Positions 34,189 through 46,307 of a stretch of 64,000 nt of DNA are shown piece by piece (position 1 is the first letter of the stretch; each line of letters starts with the position of its first letter). Source of the stretch: Pleurodeles waltl (lineage: Eukaryota > Chordata > Amphibia > Caudata > Salamandridae). The notes under the pieces were generated by a model. That model made no database searches. It saw only the letters and a program-made list of their open reading frames with translations, and was not told where the DNA came from. Position numbers and translations under genes: made by a program. The DNA lies in contig NC_090451.1 in the NCBI RefSeq assembly GCF_031143425.1, positions 347,890,339-347,954,338 of the forward strand. Direction: 5' to 3'.

Positions 34189-35649
34189 ATGGCAGACCAC
34201 AATGTCATAACCTGGAATGTCAGGGGGATGGGTACTCCAGCCAAGAGACATAGAATTCTTTCCTTCCTAAAAAGAAGAGGGGTGCAGATAGCTTTGTTGC
34301 AAGAGACCCACCTGGCACCTGGAGAGGGAGAAAAGCTAAGACGGAGATGGAGGGGACAGGTGTTTGCCACAGAATATTCAGTTTACGCAAGAGGCGTTAT
34401 GATTTGGATTAGGGCGGGGGTCCCCCTAACGATTGATTCCTCCAACATAGATAGAGAGGGAAGGTTTGTCATACTGGAGGGGAAATTACAAGGGCTCCCG
34501 TTGGTCCTGAGTTGTATATACGCCCCCAATCAGGATCAAACCTCATTTATGACGGGCCTGTCTAGACACCTCACTCGTCAACACATGGGGGAAGTACTAA
34601 TAGGAGGAGACTTTAACGCAGTGCTTGACATACACCTGGACAGGTCCACCCCCCCACTACAGGGGGCAACATCAACCAAAACAGCACAAAAACTAGTTGA
34701 GTGGCTAGGCACCTGGGGACTGGTAGATGCTTGGCGGTTACAACACCCGACTGTCAGGGACTATTCGTTTTACTTGGGCCTCCACCAGGTACACACTAGA
34801 ATTGATAGGATGGTTTGCACTGCGGGATTGGCTCGAAGTGTGACCCACTCTGAGTACCTTGCTCGCACAATATCGGATCATAATCCTCTATTGCTGACAG
34901 TGAGGGTATCGCAGGACAGACCCCCCATACCATCATGGAGAATGTTCCCTGCGGCACTAGAGGACCCGGCATATAGGGAGGAATTACGAGGTTACCTAAC
35001 AGAACACATAGAAACTAACAAGGGATCCACCTCCACCAGAGCCATAGAATGGGAGACACTCAAAGTGGTGACAAGGGGTTACTGTCTTGGGCAGTCTGTG
35101 GGGGTAAGACGCACACTAGAGAGAGAACTAAACGCACTTGAGAAGGTCATTCACGAGGGGGAGCTGAGACAGGGCCCTACAGTGCAAGTAGATGAAGAGT
35201 ACGATCGCGCACGCAGAGAGCACTCCCAAGTTGAAGAGCGGCTTAGATGCCATAGCATGCAAAGATACCTGACATCCCTACAGTCAGAAGAGGGGAGATC
35301 CGGTAAACTCCTGGCATGGCTGGTGCGCCCGAACGGGGACAGCGACCCCATCACAAGCGTATTGGACAGAGGTGGAACACGCAGACTCAGCCCAGAATCC
35401 ATTAATGATGCATTCAGAGATTATTATACGCACGTGTACAGGAAGCCTACAGACTTGGGGACGGGGATTCTTGACAATTTCCTGACCCGGATTCCCCTGC
35501 CGATGCTGAACCTAGAAGATAGGGTCAGCCTAGGAGGACCAGTGACCACAGATGAGATAACCGAAGCAATAGCGCAGCTGGCTCCTGGGAAGAACCCTGG
35601 CACAGACGGTCTCCTATGGACTTTTATAAAAAGTATAAATCCTTACTAG
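34189..35649 (+). pseudogene. L1 ORF2, endonuclease part
   Basis: The first 486 codons of ORF2. Residues 1-235 form an APE-type endonuclease that nicks target DNA for primed reverse transcription: TWNVRG (8-13), LLQETH with catalytic Glu (36-41), YAPN (111-114), GGDFN (139-143), TRIDRM (203-208) and ISDHN (228-232) are all kept. The RT entry region then starts (QLAPGKNPGTDG). The frame is lost just after this point: the next frame resumes at PMDFYKKY near 35613, so one base appears to be missing around 35606-35613. The ATG at 34189 fits, since MADHNVITWNVRG is the expected start. Confidence 0.9.
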
Positions 35650-38042
35650 TCCCCAGATTGATGGAAATGTATATGGAATCAGCACAGAATGGAGAACTCC
35701 CATGCACGCTACGTGAGGCATTGGTAGTGCCACTCCCCAAGACAAATAGCAAGGAGGCATCAGTAGCTGACTACTGCCCACTATCAACGCTAAATAGCGA
35801 CTTTAAGATCCTCAGCAAGATCATGGCCAACCGGCTATTGCCCCACATGCCCACTCTTATACATGCTGACCAGAACGGTTTCATACCTGGTCGCAACACC
35901 TCTCTGAATCTCAGACGAATTTTCTCCATCTTACATATGCCCAATGAATCGAAGCCTCCAACCGGGACCCTGCTAGCGGTGGACTTTGAGAAGGCCTTCG
36001 ACTCGATCAGATGGGACTACTTGAGGGCGGCAATGTTAAAAATGGGCCTGGGGGAGTGCTGGGTCAGATGGGTGGACCTGTTATACTCATCCCCACTAGC
36101 GAGGGTCAGAACGGGTGGGACAATCTCCGGTGCATACCCAGTACACCGGGGAACCAGACAGGGGTGCCCTTTATCCCCATTGTTGTTCGCCCTGGCGATA
36201 GAGCCCCTAGCAGCCTGGGTACGTGGTGACGGAGTGGGCAGGGGGATTCGGTGGGGACCAACTGATCACATTATCTCGCTATATGCAGATGATATTTTGA
36301 TCTACCTCAGAGATGGGGCGAGCGGTCTCCCTTGGGCCCTGGAGGCCCTAGAGGAGTTCGGAGAGGTATCAGGATTACGACTTAACCTTAACAAAACATA
36401 TGTGTTCCCCTTGACACCTGGTAATGGACGCCCCGCAGTGTGCCCAACGGACTTGAAATGGGCCCCACGGACCTTCAGGTACCTGGGGATTCAGATCTAC
36501 CATGACCTGGGAGACTTAAGAGAGGGCAACCTTGGTAAAGCGCTCCGATCCCTGAGGTCCTCAGTAGGATTTTGGCGCTCTCTGAAACTGCCAGTGATGG
36601 CCAGAGTAGCACTATCCAAGATGATCATGCTTCCCCGACTTCTCCACTATTTCGCCAATTTGCCACTGTTGATCCCCCAGGCATGGTTCCGCGACCTAAA
36701 TGCGTTGCTCAGGGAACTAATATGGGACGATGGACGTAGACAAACTACACTCACGACTATCTGTAGACCACCCCACACAGGAGGATTGGGAGCCCCTGAC
36801 TTCGAGGCATACTACCTGGCATCCCAACTACAGTGGGTATCCGGTTGGCTGGCGGGCCGGGGCCAACTGGATTTATGTACTGCCCAAGGAGTAACGGACA
36901 TGGCATGGATTGCGGCATGCATGGCAAACAGGAAAATAACACCCCCCGGGAACAATATAATGATAAAAGTTGCGATGGCATGCTGGAAAAGATGCACGAA
37001 AAGGGTGGGAGTGGGTCCTCCATATTCCCCAGCCTTACCACTGTCGGTGCTTGCCCTGGAACCTGGGGGGTGGGGACCGGGAAACATGGGACTTGGCCCT
37101 TGGTTGACAGCTGGAATAGAAGCAGTGGGCGGGCTCTTCAAGGAAGGTGTAATGAGGGGATTTGCTGAACTAACGGAAGAGGGTGTTCCCCAGGGGCAAT
37201 TTCTACTCTGTGGGAAGCTAGTGCACACTCTTAAAGCTCACTGGGACACAGTGAATGCGGAACCCGCCACTCACGAGGTCCTGCACTTACTGTTGACATT
37301 AGGAGAGGAATCACATCTGGTCGCCAAAATATATCGGGCCCAAGTTGAGGCAGCCTTAGACCCTTTACAGTCGTTGAGAGGGCGGTGGGAGAACACGATT
37401 GGGAGGGAATTATCTGACTCAGAGTGGAATAGAGTACTGGCCTACCCCCGGATGATATCACGAAACATGCGGTTAAGATACATCCAATACAATTATCTAC
37501 ATAGGACGTATCTCACACCCCACAGACTGTTCCGTATATACGGAGGGGCCCCTGGGACTTGCCCGAGATGCGGAGGAGGAGAGGCGGATTTTGACCACAT
37601 GGTTTGGAGATGTCCAGTGATCCAGTCTGGCTGGAGGGAAATTTTGCCCATCCTAACTGAACTGTTTGAGTTTGAGCTGAGACCTACCCCTGAGCTATGC
37701 TTACTGGGCCTAAGACCAGCTGCGCTCTGCAGAAAAGTGAGGGGACGCTTCCTGGACCTCTCCCTGGCCCTTTACAAGAGACTAATCTCGAGGGGCTGGA
37801 AGGCCACAGGTCACCCTATACTGACTGACTGGAAAAGGGATATCTCAGCATGGTCTAGAGCTGAACTACAGGTCCTAAAAGCAGAAGAAGCCAGGAATAT
37901 CCGCCAGGTCCCCATTGCCCCGGGATGGGAAGATTTAATGACGAACTGGGATGGTATAAATAAGAGGCTGGCAAACCCAGTCGGAGAAATAAGCAAAATC
38001 CAACCCACACTGAGAATAGAACCAAGTGGGAAAAATGCATAA
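35616..38042 (+). pseudogene. L1 ORF2, reverse transcriptase and C-terminal part
   Basis: 808 uninterrupted codons that continue ORF2 in the next frame. Motif A is AVDFEKAFDS (121-130) and motif C is YADDILIY (223-230), both with catalytic Asp; RQGCPLSPLLF (181-191) and the FRYLGIQI block are kept. A zinc knuckle CPRCGGGEADFDHMVWRCP starts near residue 649. The ATG at 35616 is an internal Met, not a real start. With the first part the protein would be close to 1,290 residues, usual for L1. In the Y-x-P-L-S block Arg is replaced by Cys (DYCPLS), which may weaken activity. Confidence 0.9.
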
Positions 38043-38754
38043 ACAGACACCCAAAACTGGTCCAAATCACAAATAGATCACACCGAGAGTAGGGATGCGA
38101 AGACAATTAGCCTACTGACCCCCGCTCCACCACTAGAAGTAGCAATAGGCGTGAGTGACCTGCCGTCCCCGCTGCGCGCCGGCGCGCCCTGGGTTGACCC
38201 CCCTCTCCCCCCCAAAAACTGACACATTATCGTACCTTAAACACTAACAACTACAAAAGCCACTCACACTAAGCCGTAAAGTTGACCTCTCGGGGTCTTT
38301 ATCTCCCTTCCTCCCTTCCCTACCTCCAATTAGATCAACATCAATGTCCCTTGGAGTTTTATACCCTCCACTTCGTGTTTTCCCTTCCTTCCCTCTTCCC
38401 TCCCCCACACCCTCACTATCCTTGACCCTACACCTTTAACACCCACACCTCCCTCCCAAGTTACAGGAAAGAAGGGGTTTAAGTTTGTTATTTGATTGTT
38501 AATTATACAAAATAGTGAAATGTAAAAAGGAAATACACCATAGCAAGTAAATGAACGCAATTTACTAAATAAGGAACAAAAAGATTAACAACATAAAAGC
38601 AACAAACAATGAGCAAAAAGCAAAGTATAGTATAAAAACGAAATGTTAAAGTTAAAAAAAAAAAAAGCATGTGTAACAAATGCAGAAATGCAACATGAAC
38701 AAGCATGTAACTATATAACAACAAAATGTTAATAAAAATATATTCAAAAAAAAA
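38043..38754 (+). other. L1 3' UTR and A-rich tail
   Basis: Non-coding, pyrimidine-rich at 38280-38420. It becomes A-rich from 38500, with A13 at 38656-38668 and a terminal A-run directly joined to the right target duplication. A good polyadenylation signal is not obvious; AATAAAAAT occurs at 38730. Confidence 0.8.
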
Positions 38755-38771
38755 ATGAGGGGCTTGCAGTG
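38755..38771. repeat. L1 target-site duplication, right copy (17 bp)
   Basis: Identical to 31364-31380 and followed by CAAAGTCCTGCGTTGAGGA, which continues the repeat pattern of the interrupted LTR. Confidence 0.95.
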
Positions 38772-39247
38772 CAAAGTCCTGCGTTGAGGATACGTTACGC
38801 AGCGGCACTGCTGAGGAAGCTGTAGGCTAGGATGTGAGATGCTACATTATGCTGTGGTGGTTCCAATGCGAATACAAGGAGATGCATTGCACTGCTTCTG
38901 TTCTGCTCACAGGACTAGAGCTGGTTTAGCAGAACACCTTCCGGCTCACTTCCACGGATCCAGGACTGGGGAGACACCACTTAGAGGGTGGGACTCGCAA
39001 CTGACAGAGTCCAGGATCTGGTTTTAAGGAGGTTGGAGATTTTTCTGTCCCTGAAGCTCTGATCAGGAGGCCAGCTAGCTAGGCCTTGGAGTAACTCTGG
39101 GGGTCCTGGGTTCAAGATGCACATCCAATCCTTTTCATTTGAGCAGCAGAGCAGCAGGGCAACAGTGTAGCAGTCCATCTTGCAGTGCATCACAGCAGTT
39201 CTTTTGAGTCTTCCCCATGTCCAGAGGTGTACGGTCTGAGTGGCCAA

Positions 39248-39255
39248 TATTTATA
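39248..39255 (-). promoter_or_regulatory. TATA box of LTR B copy 2
   Basis: Minus strand TATAAATA, about 970 bp from the LTR start. Copy 3 has the same TATAAATA at 51411-51418 in matching context (downstream of it CAGAAGTG and GTCC blocks). Confidence 0.5.
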
Positions 39256-40225
39256 CTTGGTGCCAGCTTTGAAATACAAGAAGGTTTTAGAGGTTTCCAT
39301 CCCCAGAGGTCTTTGGAATGTCCTGCCTCCTGGCCGTACTTTGCCTGGAGGCACAAAAGACTAGTGTCACCCCATTGTGAGTTTGTTCAGGCAGAGGCTT
39401 ATGATATGCAAATGTGTTAGGTGAAAGCTCCTCCACCTATTAAGTCACGGATGACCCATCCTGCTAACACTTCTTCCCCTTTGTCTAACTGTCTGGGAGC
39501 AATACACAAAGAACAATTGCCATCTAAATCTAGTCATATGACCCAGAATGCAGTTGTTAGGCACCAAGAGTTTGAGATATGAAAATGCCAAATTTATGAA
39601 AGGGACATTTTCAGAATTGTGACTTAAAATCCAACTTTACCATTAAAAATTGTTTTAAATTACAATTCTTTCGATACCAAACTCAACATTCCCCCCTGCT
39701 CTCAACTGGAAGTTAACACTTATTAAATGTAATAAAGTGACCCAAATTTATCCTATGAGTGAGTTAAGCCTTGCAGTAGTGAAAAATAAATAAAGTGAAA
39801 TATAAAAATAAATACATGTCCAACTTTTTAAACACATTGCACCTTGCCCTATGGTCTATTTAAAGCCTACCCTATGGGTGACTTATATGCATTAAAAAAG
39901 GAAAGTTTAGCCTAACAAAGCTTTATTCTGCCACGTTGAAATGGCAGGTTAACTTCACACACAGGCTGGAATGGCAGGCTTGGGACATGTTTAAAAGGCT
40001 ACTTAAGGGGATGGAACAATAAGTGCTGCAGGCCCTCTCATAGCATTTAATTTATGGCCCCTGAGCACCTGTAATACCACTGTACTAGGGACGTACAAGT
40101 AAAATTAAACATGTGAATTGGGTGTAAGCAAATGTCCTAAGGCCAACAAAAACGAGATCAGCAAAAATGGAGGAGTAAGTCAAGAAGTTTGGAGGAAGGC
40201 CACCCTAAGGCTGACAGGTCTAGCA

Positions 40226-40245
40226 TCTGCTCCTCCCTCCCAGCT
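40226..40245 (-). other. Polypurine tract of Gypsy-2
   Basis: Minus strand AGCTGGGAGGGAGGAGCAGA lies directly before the LTR start TGCTAGACC. This is the primer site for plus-strand synthesis in LTR elements and fixes LTR B as the LTR of this Gypsy. Confidence 0.75.
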
Positions 40246-40436
40246 GAAAGTGGGGAGAACTATCCAACCTCCTGGGAGTTCATATCACTAATATGAAAGA
40301 ACCTGGAGAGTCCATCATCATTGGTGCAATCAGACCCAGGATGAGTTTCCACCACAAAATCCATTCCCTGTAGGGAGATTGGCCACCTCAACAGCTTGGG
40401 ATTCTCACCCTTCATTTGCATGAGCCTTCTGGGGGG

Positions 40437-42850
40437 TGTAGGAGGTTGGCCTGGTTTGTAGTGGGTACCAAAGAAACGTAAACCTCATACCAGGTCCAGT
40501 TTTCCCTTATTAGTGAAATGTAGTCAGTGTCTAGAAGCCAGGCTGTCTAGGGGTAACTATAGCTGAGCAGCCAAGGCTGAACTAGGAGACATGCAAAGCT
40601 CATGCAATACTACTGTAGTCACAGAGTACTTACACACATGAAAAAAATACTCAGTGTTACAAAAATAAAGATACTTTTTTTTGTGACACAATGTCAAAAA
40701 TACCTTAGAAAATATACTCCTTTAGGAGGTAAGTATTATACACAGAATATACACTAGAATGCAGAAATAGCTGTAAAAACAGGTCGAAAACAGTGCAAAT
40801 AGTGAAAATCACAATATGTTGCAAAGGGCCTAGGGGGAACACAAACCACATACTAAAATAGTGGAATGTGAAAGCTGGTTTCTCACCTAGGCAAGTGTAG
40901 TGTGTAGAGGGGCACTGGGAGTGTAAGAAAACACCAAAGGTAAGTAATAGAACCCACCCCAGAGCCCAGGAAAACAGGAGTAAACCACAGTAAGTTTCCT
41001 AGAACACACAAGAAGTCGTGATAGAAGATAATGCAAGAACCAGAAGAGACTGCAAGACAGCCAACAATGGATTCCTGGACCTGAAGACCTGTGGAAGAAG
41101 GGGAGCAAGTCCAAGAAGCACTGAAGAGTCCAGGGTGAACAGGAGCCCCTGCTAACCCAGATGAAGGTGCAAAGGAAGAACCACTGGTGAAGAAGAACAG
41201 TCAGTACTGCAACCAAGAAGACGGATGCGGGTTCCTGGTTGGTGCAGATGTGTCCCATGCCAGATGGATGACTGCAGTCTGGTTTCCGCCAATGAGCCTT
41301 GGCACACGCAAAGCTTGCACTTAGCAAAAAATAATGCTGCCCTGGACCAGGAGGGACCTGGTGGCCCCTACCCAGGAGGGGGAGACAGAGGGGGCTCTCA
41401 GCAACTCAGAGAGCCCTCAGAAGACCAGGTAGCATGCACAGGAGTCCCACAGCATGGGGACTAAGAAGGTGGAAATCTAGGCCCACGCAACATGACACAA
41501 AGGGATCCCACGCCACAGGAGAACCACTCAAGAAGCTGTGCATTGCAGGATGGAGTGCTGGGACCTAAGCTGTGCTGTGCATGAAGAACTTTGTGGAAGA
41601 TCACACACAAGCCGTGGGAACTGCAAATCATGTGGTGCATGGGGGTGCTGTCTTGCATGGGAAGGGCACACTCTTACCTCCAACAAAGTTAGACAGCTGG
41701 ACCTTGGGACTATCAGGGTCACTTTAGTCCACTTCCCATGTTGCTGGATCCACGCCCATCATCAAGAGAGGGGACCGATGACACCTGTCGTGGCTGCAGA
41801 AGGGTACCTGCTGAAGCAGGGAAGTGACTCCTTCACTTCAAGGGAGATTCCTTTGCTTCTTCTGGTGCAGGCTGAAGACAGGCAGTCCAAGGATGATGCA
41901 CAACCTGGAACAAGTTGCAGTTGCTGGCAGGAGCTGAAGATACAATGCTGCAGAAGTCTTCTTTGCTTCTTTGTTGCAGTTTGTAGAGTTCCTGGGGGGT
42001 CCAGATGCAGTTCCGTTGGTAGAAGATGAAGTAAAGGATGCAGAGGATTCCTGCTGGAGTCTTGCAATCCGAATCTTAGGAAACACCCAGGCGCGAGACC
42101 CTAAATATCCCTGAAATGGGGATTTGCTCGCTACACAGGTAAGCACCTATCAGGAGGAGCTCTGGGCACTACCCCTGGGGTGGTGACAGACAGGGAAGTG
42201 GTCACTCCCCTTTCCTTTGTCCAATTTTGTGCCAGAGCAGGGACTGGGGTTCCCTGAACCGGTGTAGACTGGATTATGCAAGGAGGGCACCATCTGTGCC
42301 CTTCAAAGCATTTCCAGAGGCTCTGGGAGGCTACCCCTCCCATGCCTGTAACACCTATTTCCAAAACACTCCTCTCCCAAAGCTGCTTGGAATTGTCAAA
42401 CCAATACTAGAATCAGTATTGGGGTACAATTCCCAGGTGTTAGACACCTTACATGGCCATATTCGGAGTTACCATTGTGAAGCTGGACATAGGTATAAAC
42501 CTATGTCCAGTGCACGCTTAAAATGACGTCCCCTCACTCACGAAGTCTGGGAAAATGGTCCTGGGTGATGTGGGGGCACCTCTGCTAGTGCAGGGGTGCC
42601 CTTACACACAGGTACTTTGCACCAGGTCCTTCAGGGTTGGAAGGCCTGACATATAGGTGACTCATAAGTGACCTAGCGCAGGAGCCCAGTGACACAGTCA
42701 AGCGGGCTGACAAACAGTCAGACGTACTGACAAACAGGCCAAAAACGATAAGCACTGGGGTCCTGGCTAGCAGGAGCCCAGAACCACAGTCAAACACATT
42801 GACAGGCCAAAATGGGAGTAACCATGCTAGAAATAGGCTACTTTCTCACA
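40437..42850 (-). mobile_element. Solo LTR family A, copy 2 (2,414 bp)
   Basis: On the minus strand it starts TGTGAGAAAGTAGCC at 42850 and ends CCAACCTCCTACA at 40437. No internal region adjoins: both flanks are parts of one RNase H domain. G-runs on both sides (6 and 4 G) fit a 4-5 bp target duplication in a poly-G site. It shares hairpin and TATA-like element with copy 1. A pair of full LTRs recombining would leave exactly this structure. Confidence 0.85.
42389..42433. other. LTR A hairpin, second copy
   Basis: GGAATTGT...CCAATACT pairs with AGTATTGG...ACAATTCC. It corresponds to the perfect hairpin at 391-443; two stem positions differ in both partners (compensating pairs). Confidence 0.7.
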
Positions 42851-44005
42851 GGGGTGCTGTGGTCTGTCTGAACCCAGGGGTGAGTCCCAAACAGATATGA
42901 TCTCAGTTTCTTAAGTGCCCAGACCACAGAAAAAAAGGCCTCTCTCTCAACAGCACTCCACCTCTGTTCCTGGGGAAGTAGCCTCGTGCTTATGAAGGCT
43001 ACAGGTTGGTCAAGGCTCTCTTCATTTAACTGTGCGAAGACAGCCCCTGAGCCATGCTCTAAAGTGTCCATCTGCACAATGCTCTCTTTGGAGAAGTCAG
43101 AAGCCCTGAGTACAGCTGCTGCACACACGACGTCCTTGAGAGAGTCAAAGCTTTTCTGTCAGGTTTCTTTCCAGACCACCTTTCGGTCTGCTTCTTAGAA
43201 GACAGCTCAGTTAAGGGGGCAACAATGGGGTGAGCTCCCTTACCAAACCTCCTATAATATCCAGTGAGACCTAGGAAGGCTCTCACCTCAGTCTGTGTTT
43301 TGAGGTTGCCAGTTCAGGATAGGATGGACTGCTCCTTGCCCTAGATCACCATTTGACCCCGATACACCAGTGTACCCTGCCCTATCTGGCACTTAGTGGC
43401 TTGAGAGGCAGGCCCACCTGGTGCAGGTCCTGAAGCACCTCCCAGAGTTGGTACAGATTTTCTTCCCAGCTGGAGCTGAAGACAGATATGTCATCAAGGT
43501 AGGCAGCCCAGAATGCCTCCTTCCCAGCCAGTACCCTGTTCACCAACGTCTGAAAGGTGGCAGGGGCATTCTTTAATCCAAAAAGAATTACCTGAAACTG
43601 GAAGTGGCCCTTTGGGGTCAATAATGCTGATCTTTCTTTTGCCCCCTAAGTCAAAGCAATCTGTTAGTACCCTGATGTGAGATCAAATGAACTGAGGAAT
43701 TTAGCGGCATCCAGCCTGTTTATGAGCTCATTGGCTGAGAGGATGGGGTGTGTCAGTTGTAGTGACGGAACTGTGTCCTGGGTAGTCCGCGCAGAACCTA
43801 CGTTCCGGGGTGATGCCACGTGGGGAAATCTTAGGTACCAGCACAACTGGGCTGGACCAGGGACTGTTGGAGAGTTCAATTAACCCTAATGCCAGCATCT
43901 TGGAGAACTTATTTTTGATACTGGCCCTCACCTTATCCCACAACCTGTACATTTTGTGTTTGACAGGCATTCTGTCCCCAGTATAAATTTTCTTGGGTAC
44001 ACAAA

Positions 44006-44740
44006 AAAAAGAGCTAAAAATTCCAGAGATTCAGTAAGCCAGAAAACGGTTGCACATCCTCAACATAGAGCATTTCTGACATGAACAGAATTATTTTTGG
44101 TATTTCTAGCTATTCAAATAAAATAGCATTGGGAGTGGTTCTTGATTTTTAAAGGCCTTTCATCGATCCCAACTACTGATTCTAGCACGTATTAAAATTC
44201 ACAGGCTGATATATTTAGTATGTCAATTAATGTGGCCCTGGTGTGCTTTTGAATGAAATGCCACCAGAAAAGCACTTTATACATTTTCACTACTTTACAC
44301 TTCATTTACACCACACAGGGCCAGCTCTATGATGGTGCGACTGGTGCAGCCGCAATGGGCAGAGGCCTGGATTGGTGGCACTGACCTCGGGGGGGCACTG
44401 TGCTTAGCAGTAACTCACATTTTAAAAGAACCTACTGTAGTGTTCCTTGTGCAATAAACATGGCAAGATAACTCTTGTGATTAATGTTCCTGCTAGAGAG
44501 ATAGTCAGTTTTTTTTCTAGTGGCAGTTTTAACTCTCCATAAAGTAGCATAGAGGCTTAATAAGCCTGCTGCAAAAAACAGATATGTATTTTATGTGAAT
44601 AGCTGAGTGGATTAGTAAAGCCAGCCTTTACCAGCGCTTTAAAGAAATTGAAATGCATGTGAGAGAAGGGCTATGGAGAGATGAGGAGCACTTTTGCTGA
44701 GTGATAGTGAGGGAATCCGAGGAGGAGGTCATGGGGTTGG
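44006..44740. other. Unassigned non-coding stretch
   Basis: No domain found. A G-rich block around 44320-44400 (GGGCCAGCTCTATGA...GCAGCCGCAATGGG) may be a small old repeat; I could not pair it with other copies in the window. Confidence 0.3.
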
Positions 44741-44775
44741 GCACCAAAAAAGATTGTTGCACCGGGCGCTTTCAG

Positions 44776-44817
44776 TTATGTTATGTTATGTTATGTTATG
44801 GTATGGTATGTTATGTC
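44776..44817. repeat. TTATG pentamer run, tail of the minus-strand L2
   Basis: TTATG repeats, some GGTATG variants. It lies at the 3' end of the LINE below, where L2/CR1 elements carry short tandem tails. Confidence 0.75.
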
Positions 44818-46307
44818 ATATATTTTAGAAAGCGCATAGCTGCCCAAGCACAGGGGCTTCCTAGCTCTAGTCCTGAAATAGAAACCAGCTACAACAGCGG
44901 AGAGGGGGGAGACCAAGCCCAAAAAGAGAGTCTTAAGAATAAAAGAGCCAGGTCTTCAGAATTGTCCTAAAGGACAAGTGATTCTGGACATCCCTGATGG
45001 AAGGGGGAAGTGTATTCCAGAGAACTGGAGTTTTAGCATTAAACGAGCGGCCTCCCGCTCTTACTCTCATGGCGTGAGGAACAGTGGCCAGCTTAAGGTT
45101 GGCTGAGCACAGGGGCCATGAAGATTGAAAGCAAGGATAGCAAACTAGAAAGAATGGGAGCCCTCTGGGAGAATAATATTTTATGAATGACACACAAGGT
45201 CTTAAAGTGCACACGTCTCCACAGGGTACCAATGCAGTTTGCAGAGGAGGCTGGAAGCAGGGCAGAATTTTAGAACAGCAAACAACAGACTAGCTTTGGC
45301 GTTTTGAACCTGCTTGAGTCTACAGATCACTGACTTGTTGACTCCTAGGTATACGATGTTGCAATAGTCCAGCTGGGTTAAGACTGCTGCCTGAATAGTG
45401 CTCCATCTAGTGCAAGGGTTGAAAAATCCAAGAATGGGTTTGAGGCTTTACAGGAGCCAGAAACACATACCTGCCACTGATGTTACCTGCACTTCAAATG
45501 TTAAGGTGGTGTCCACCCATATGCCAAGATTTTTAACAGTGGTCTTGGGTCAAGGGGGAGGTCCAAGAGAGGAGGGCCAACAATGGCCACCCCAAAGGTT
45601 TGGGTCCTTTCCCAACATAATAATTTCTGTTTTCTTTGTGTTCAATCGTAGATACTTAGCATCCATCCATTCGGCAACAGCAAGCATTTCCCTGTGAAAG
45701 TTGCCCTGGTCTGACATGGGGCTATCACAAAAAGAAAGCACAGGCGAGGTATCAGTTGAAGGACACAAGTGCAAGCCCCAAGAATTTCACAACCTGGGTC
45801 AATGATTGAATGTGAATATTAAACAAAGTCAGGCTCGAAGAAGAGCCCTGGGGATCGCCGGGGTGCAGAGTATGCGATTGGGAACCGAAAGGGGGAGAAA
45901 TGACCTGACAAGATTCCTCCAAGAAACATGAGGTGAACCAGGACAGTGCAGATCCACCTATGCCAATGTCCTGTAAGTGCTGATTTATGGGATACGTTTT
46001 CAAACACAGCGCCTAAGTCGAGCAGGATCAGAGCTGTGGGTCTGCCTTCATCTAACATGCAGCAGAGTTGCTCTGTCACCGCAAGTGCAGACTCCGTGCT
46101 GTGCGCCGGCCTAAAGCCTTTCTGAGAGGTGTTCAAAATCTGGTTCGCTTCTACAAACTTAGTTAAGATGGCTTTAACATGTATCTCTGTTTCCTTAGCA
46201 AGAAAAGGCAGGAGAGAGATGGGGCGAAAAGTTTCTGGTTTGGAAACATCCAATGGCGGTTTCTTCAAGAGTACGATAACCTAGGCATGCTTCTAGGGAC
46301 CCGGGAC

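Larger units (their letters stand above)
31381..38754 (+). mobile_element. Full-length L1-like LINE, 7,374 bp
   Basis: Bounded by an exact 17-bp target duplication. It begins with a G-run, has a GC-rich 5' leader with tandem monomers, ORF1, ORF2 and an A-rich 3' end ending in an A-run directly before the duplication. ORF2 carries an APE endonuclease, RT and CxxC zinc knuckle in L1/Tx1 order. It is damaged by a 10-bp duplication and a probable later frameshift in ORF1, and by a single-base frameshift in ORF2. It is inserted in LTR B of Gypsy-2. Confidence 0.95.
30946..40225 (-). mobile_element. LTR family B, copy 2: 3' LTR of Gypsy-2, split by an L1
   Basis: The LTR starts TGCTAGACCTGTCAGCC at 40225, directly after a polypurine tract. 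It runs down to 38772, is interrupted by the L1 (31381-38754) and its target duplication, and resumes from 31380 to about 30946. Without the L1 it is about 1.87 kb, matching copy 3 minus its last ~180 bp. The interior has CAAAGTCC(T/G)GC.TCA repeats. Confidence 0.75.
40226..44005 (-). pseudogene. Gypsy-2 RT and RNase H (broken), interrupted by a solo LTR A
   Basis: From 43970 the minus strand reads MPVKHKMYRLWDKVRASIK, SNSPWSSPVVLVPK, then AAKFLSSFDLTSGY (motif A), FQVILFGLKNAPATFQ and AYLDDISVF (motif C). RNase H follows: VQMDTLEHGSGAVFAQL, LPQEQRWSAVEREAF, VQTDHSTP. There the solo LTR A (40437-42850) interrupts, and on its far side RRLMQMKGENPKLLRWSISL, MDFVVE and DGLSR complete RNase H. 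Coding ends close to the polypurine tract; there is no integrase after RNase H. Frame changes and stops throughout. The 5' part (gag, protease) is missing above 44005. Confidence 0.8.
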
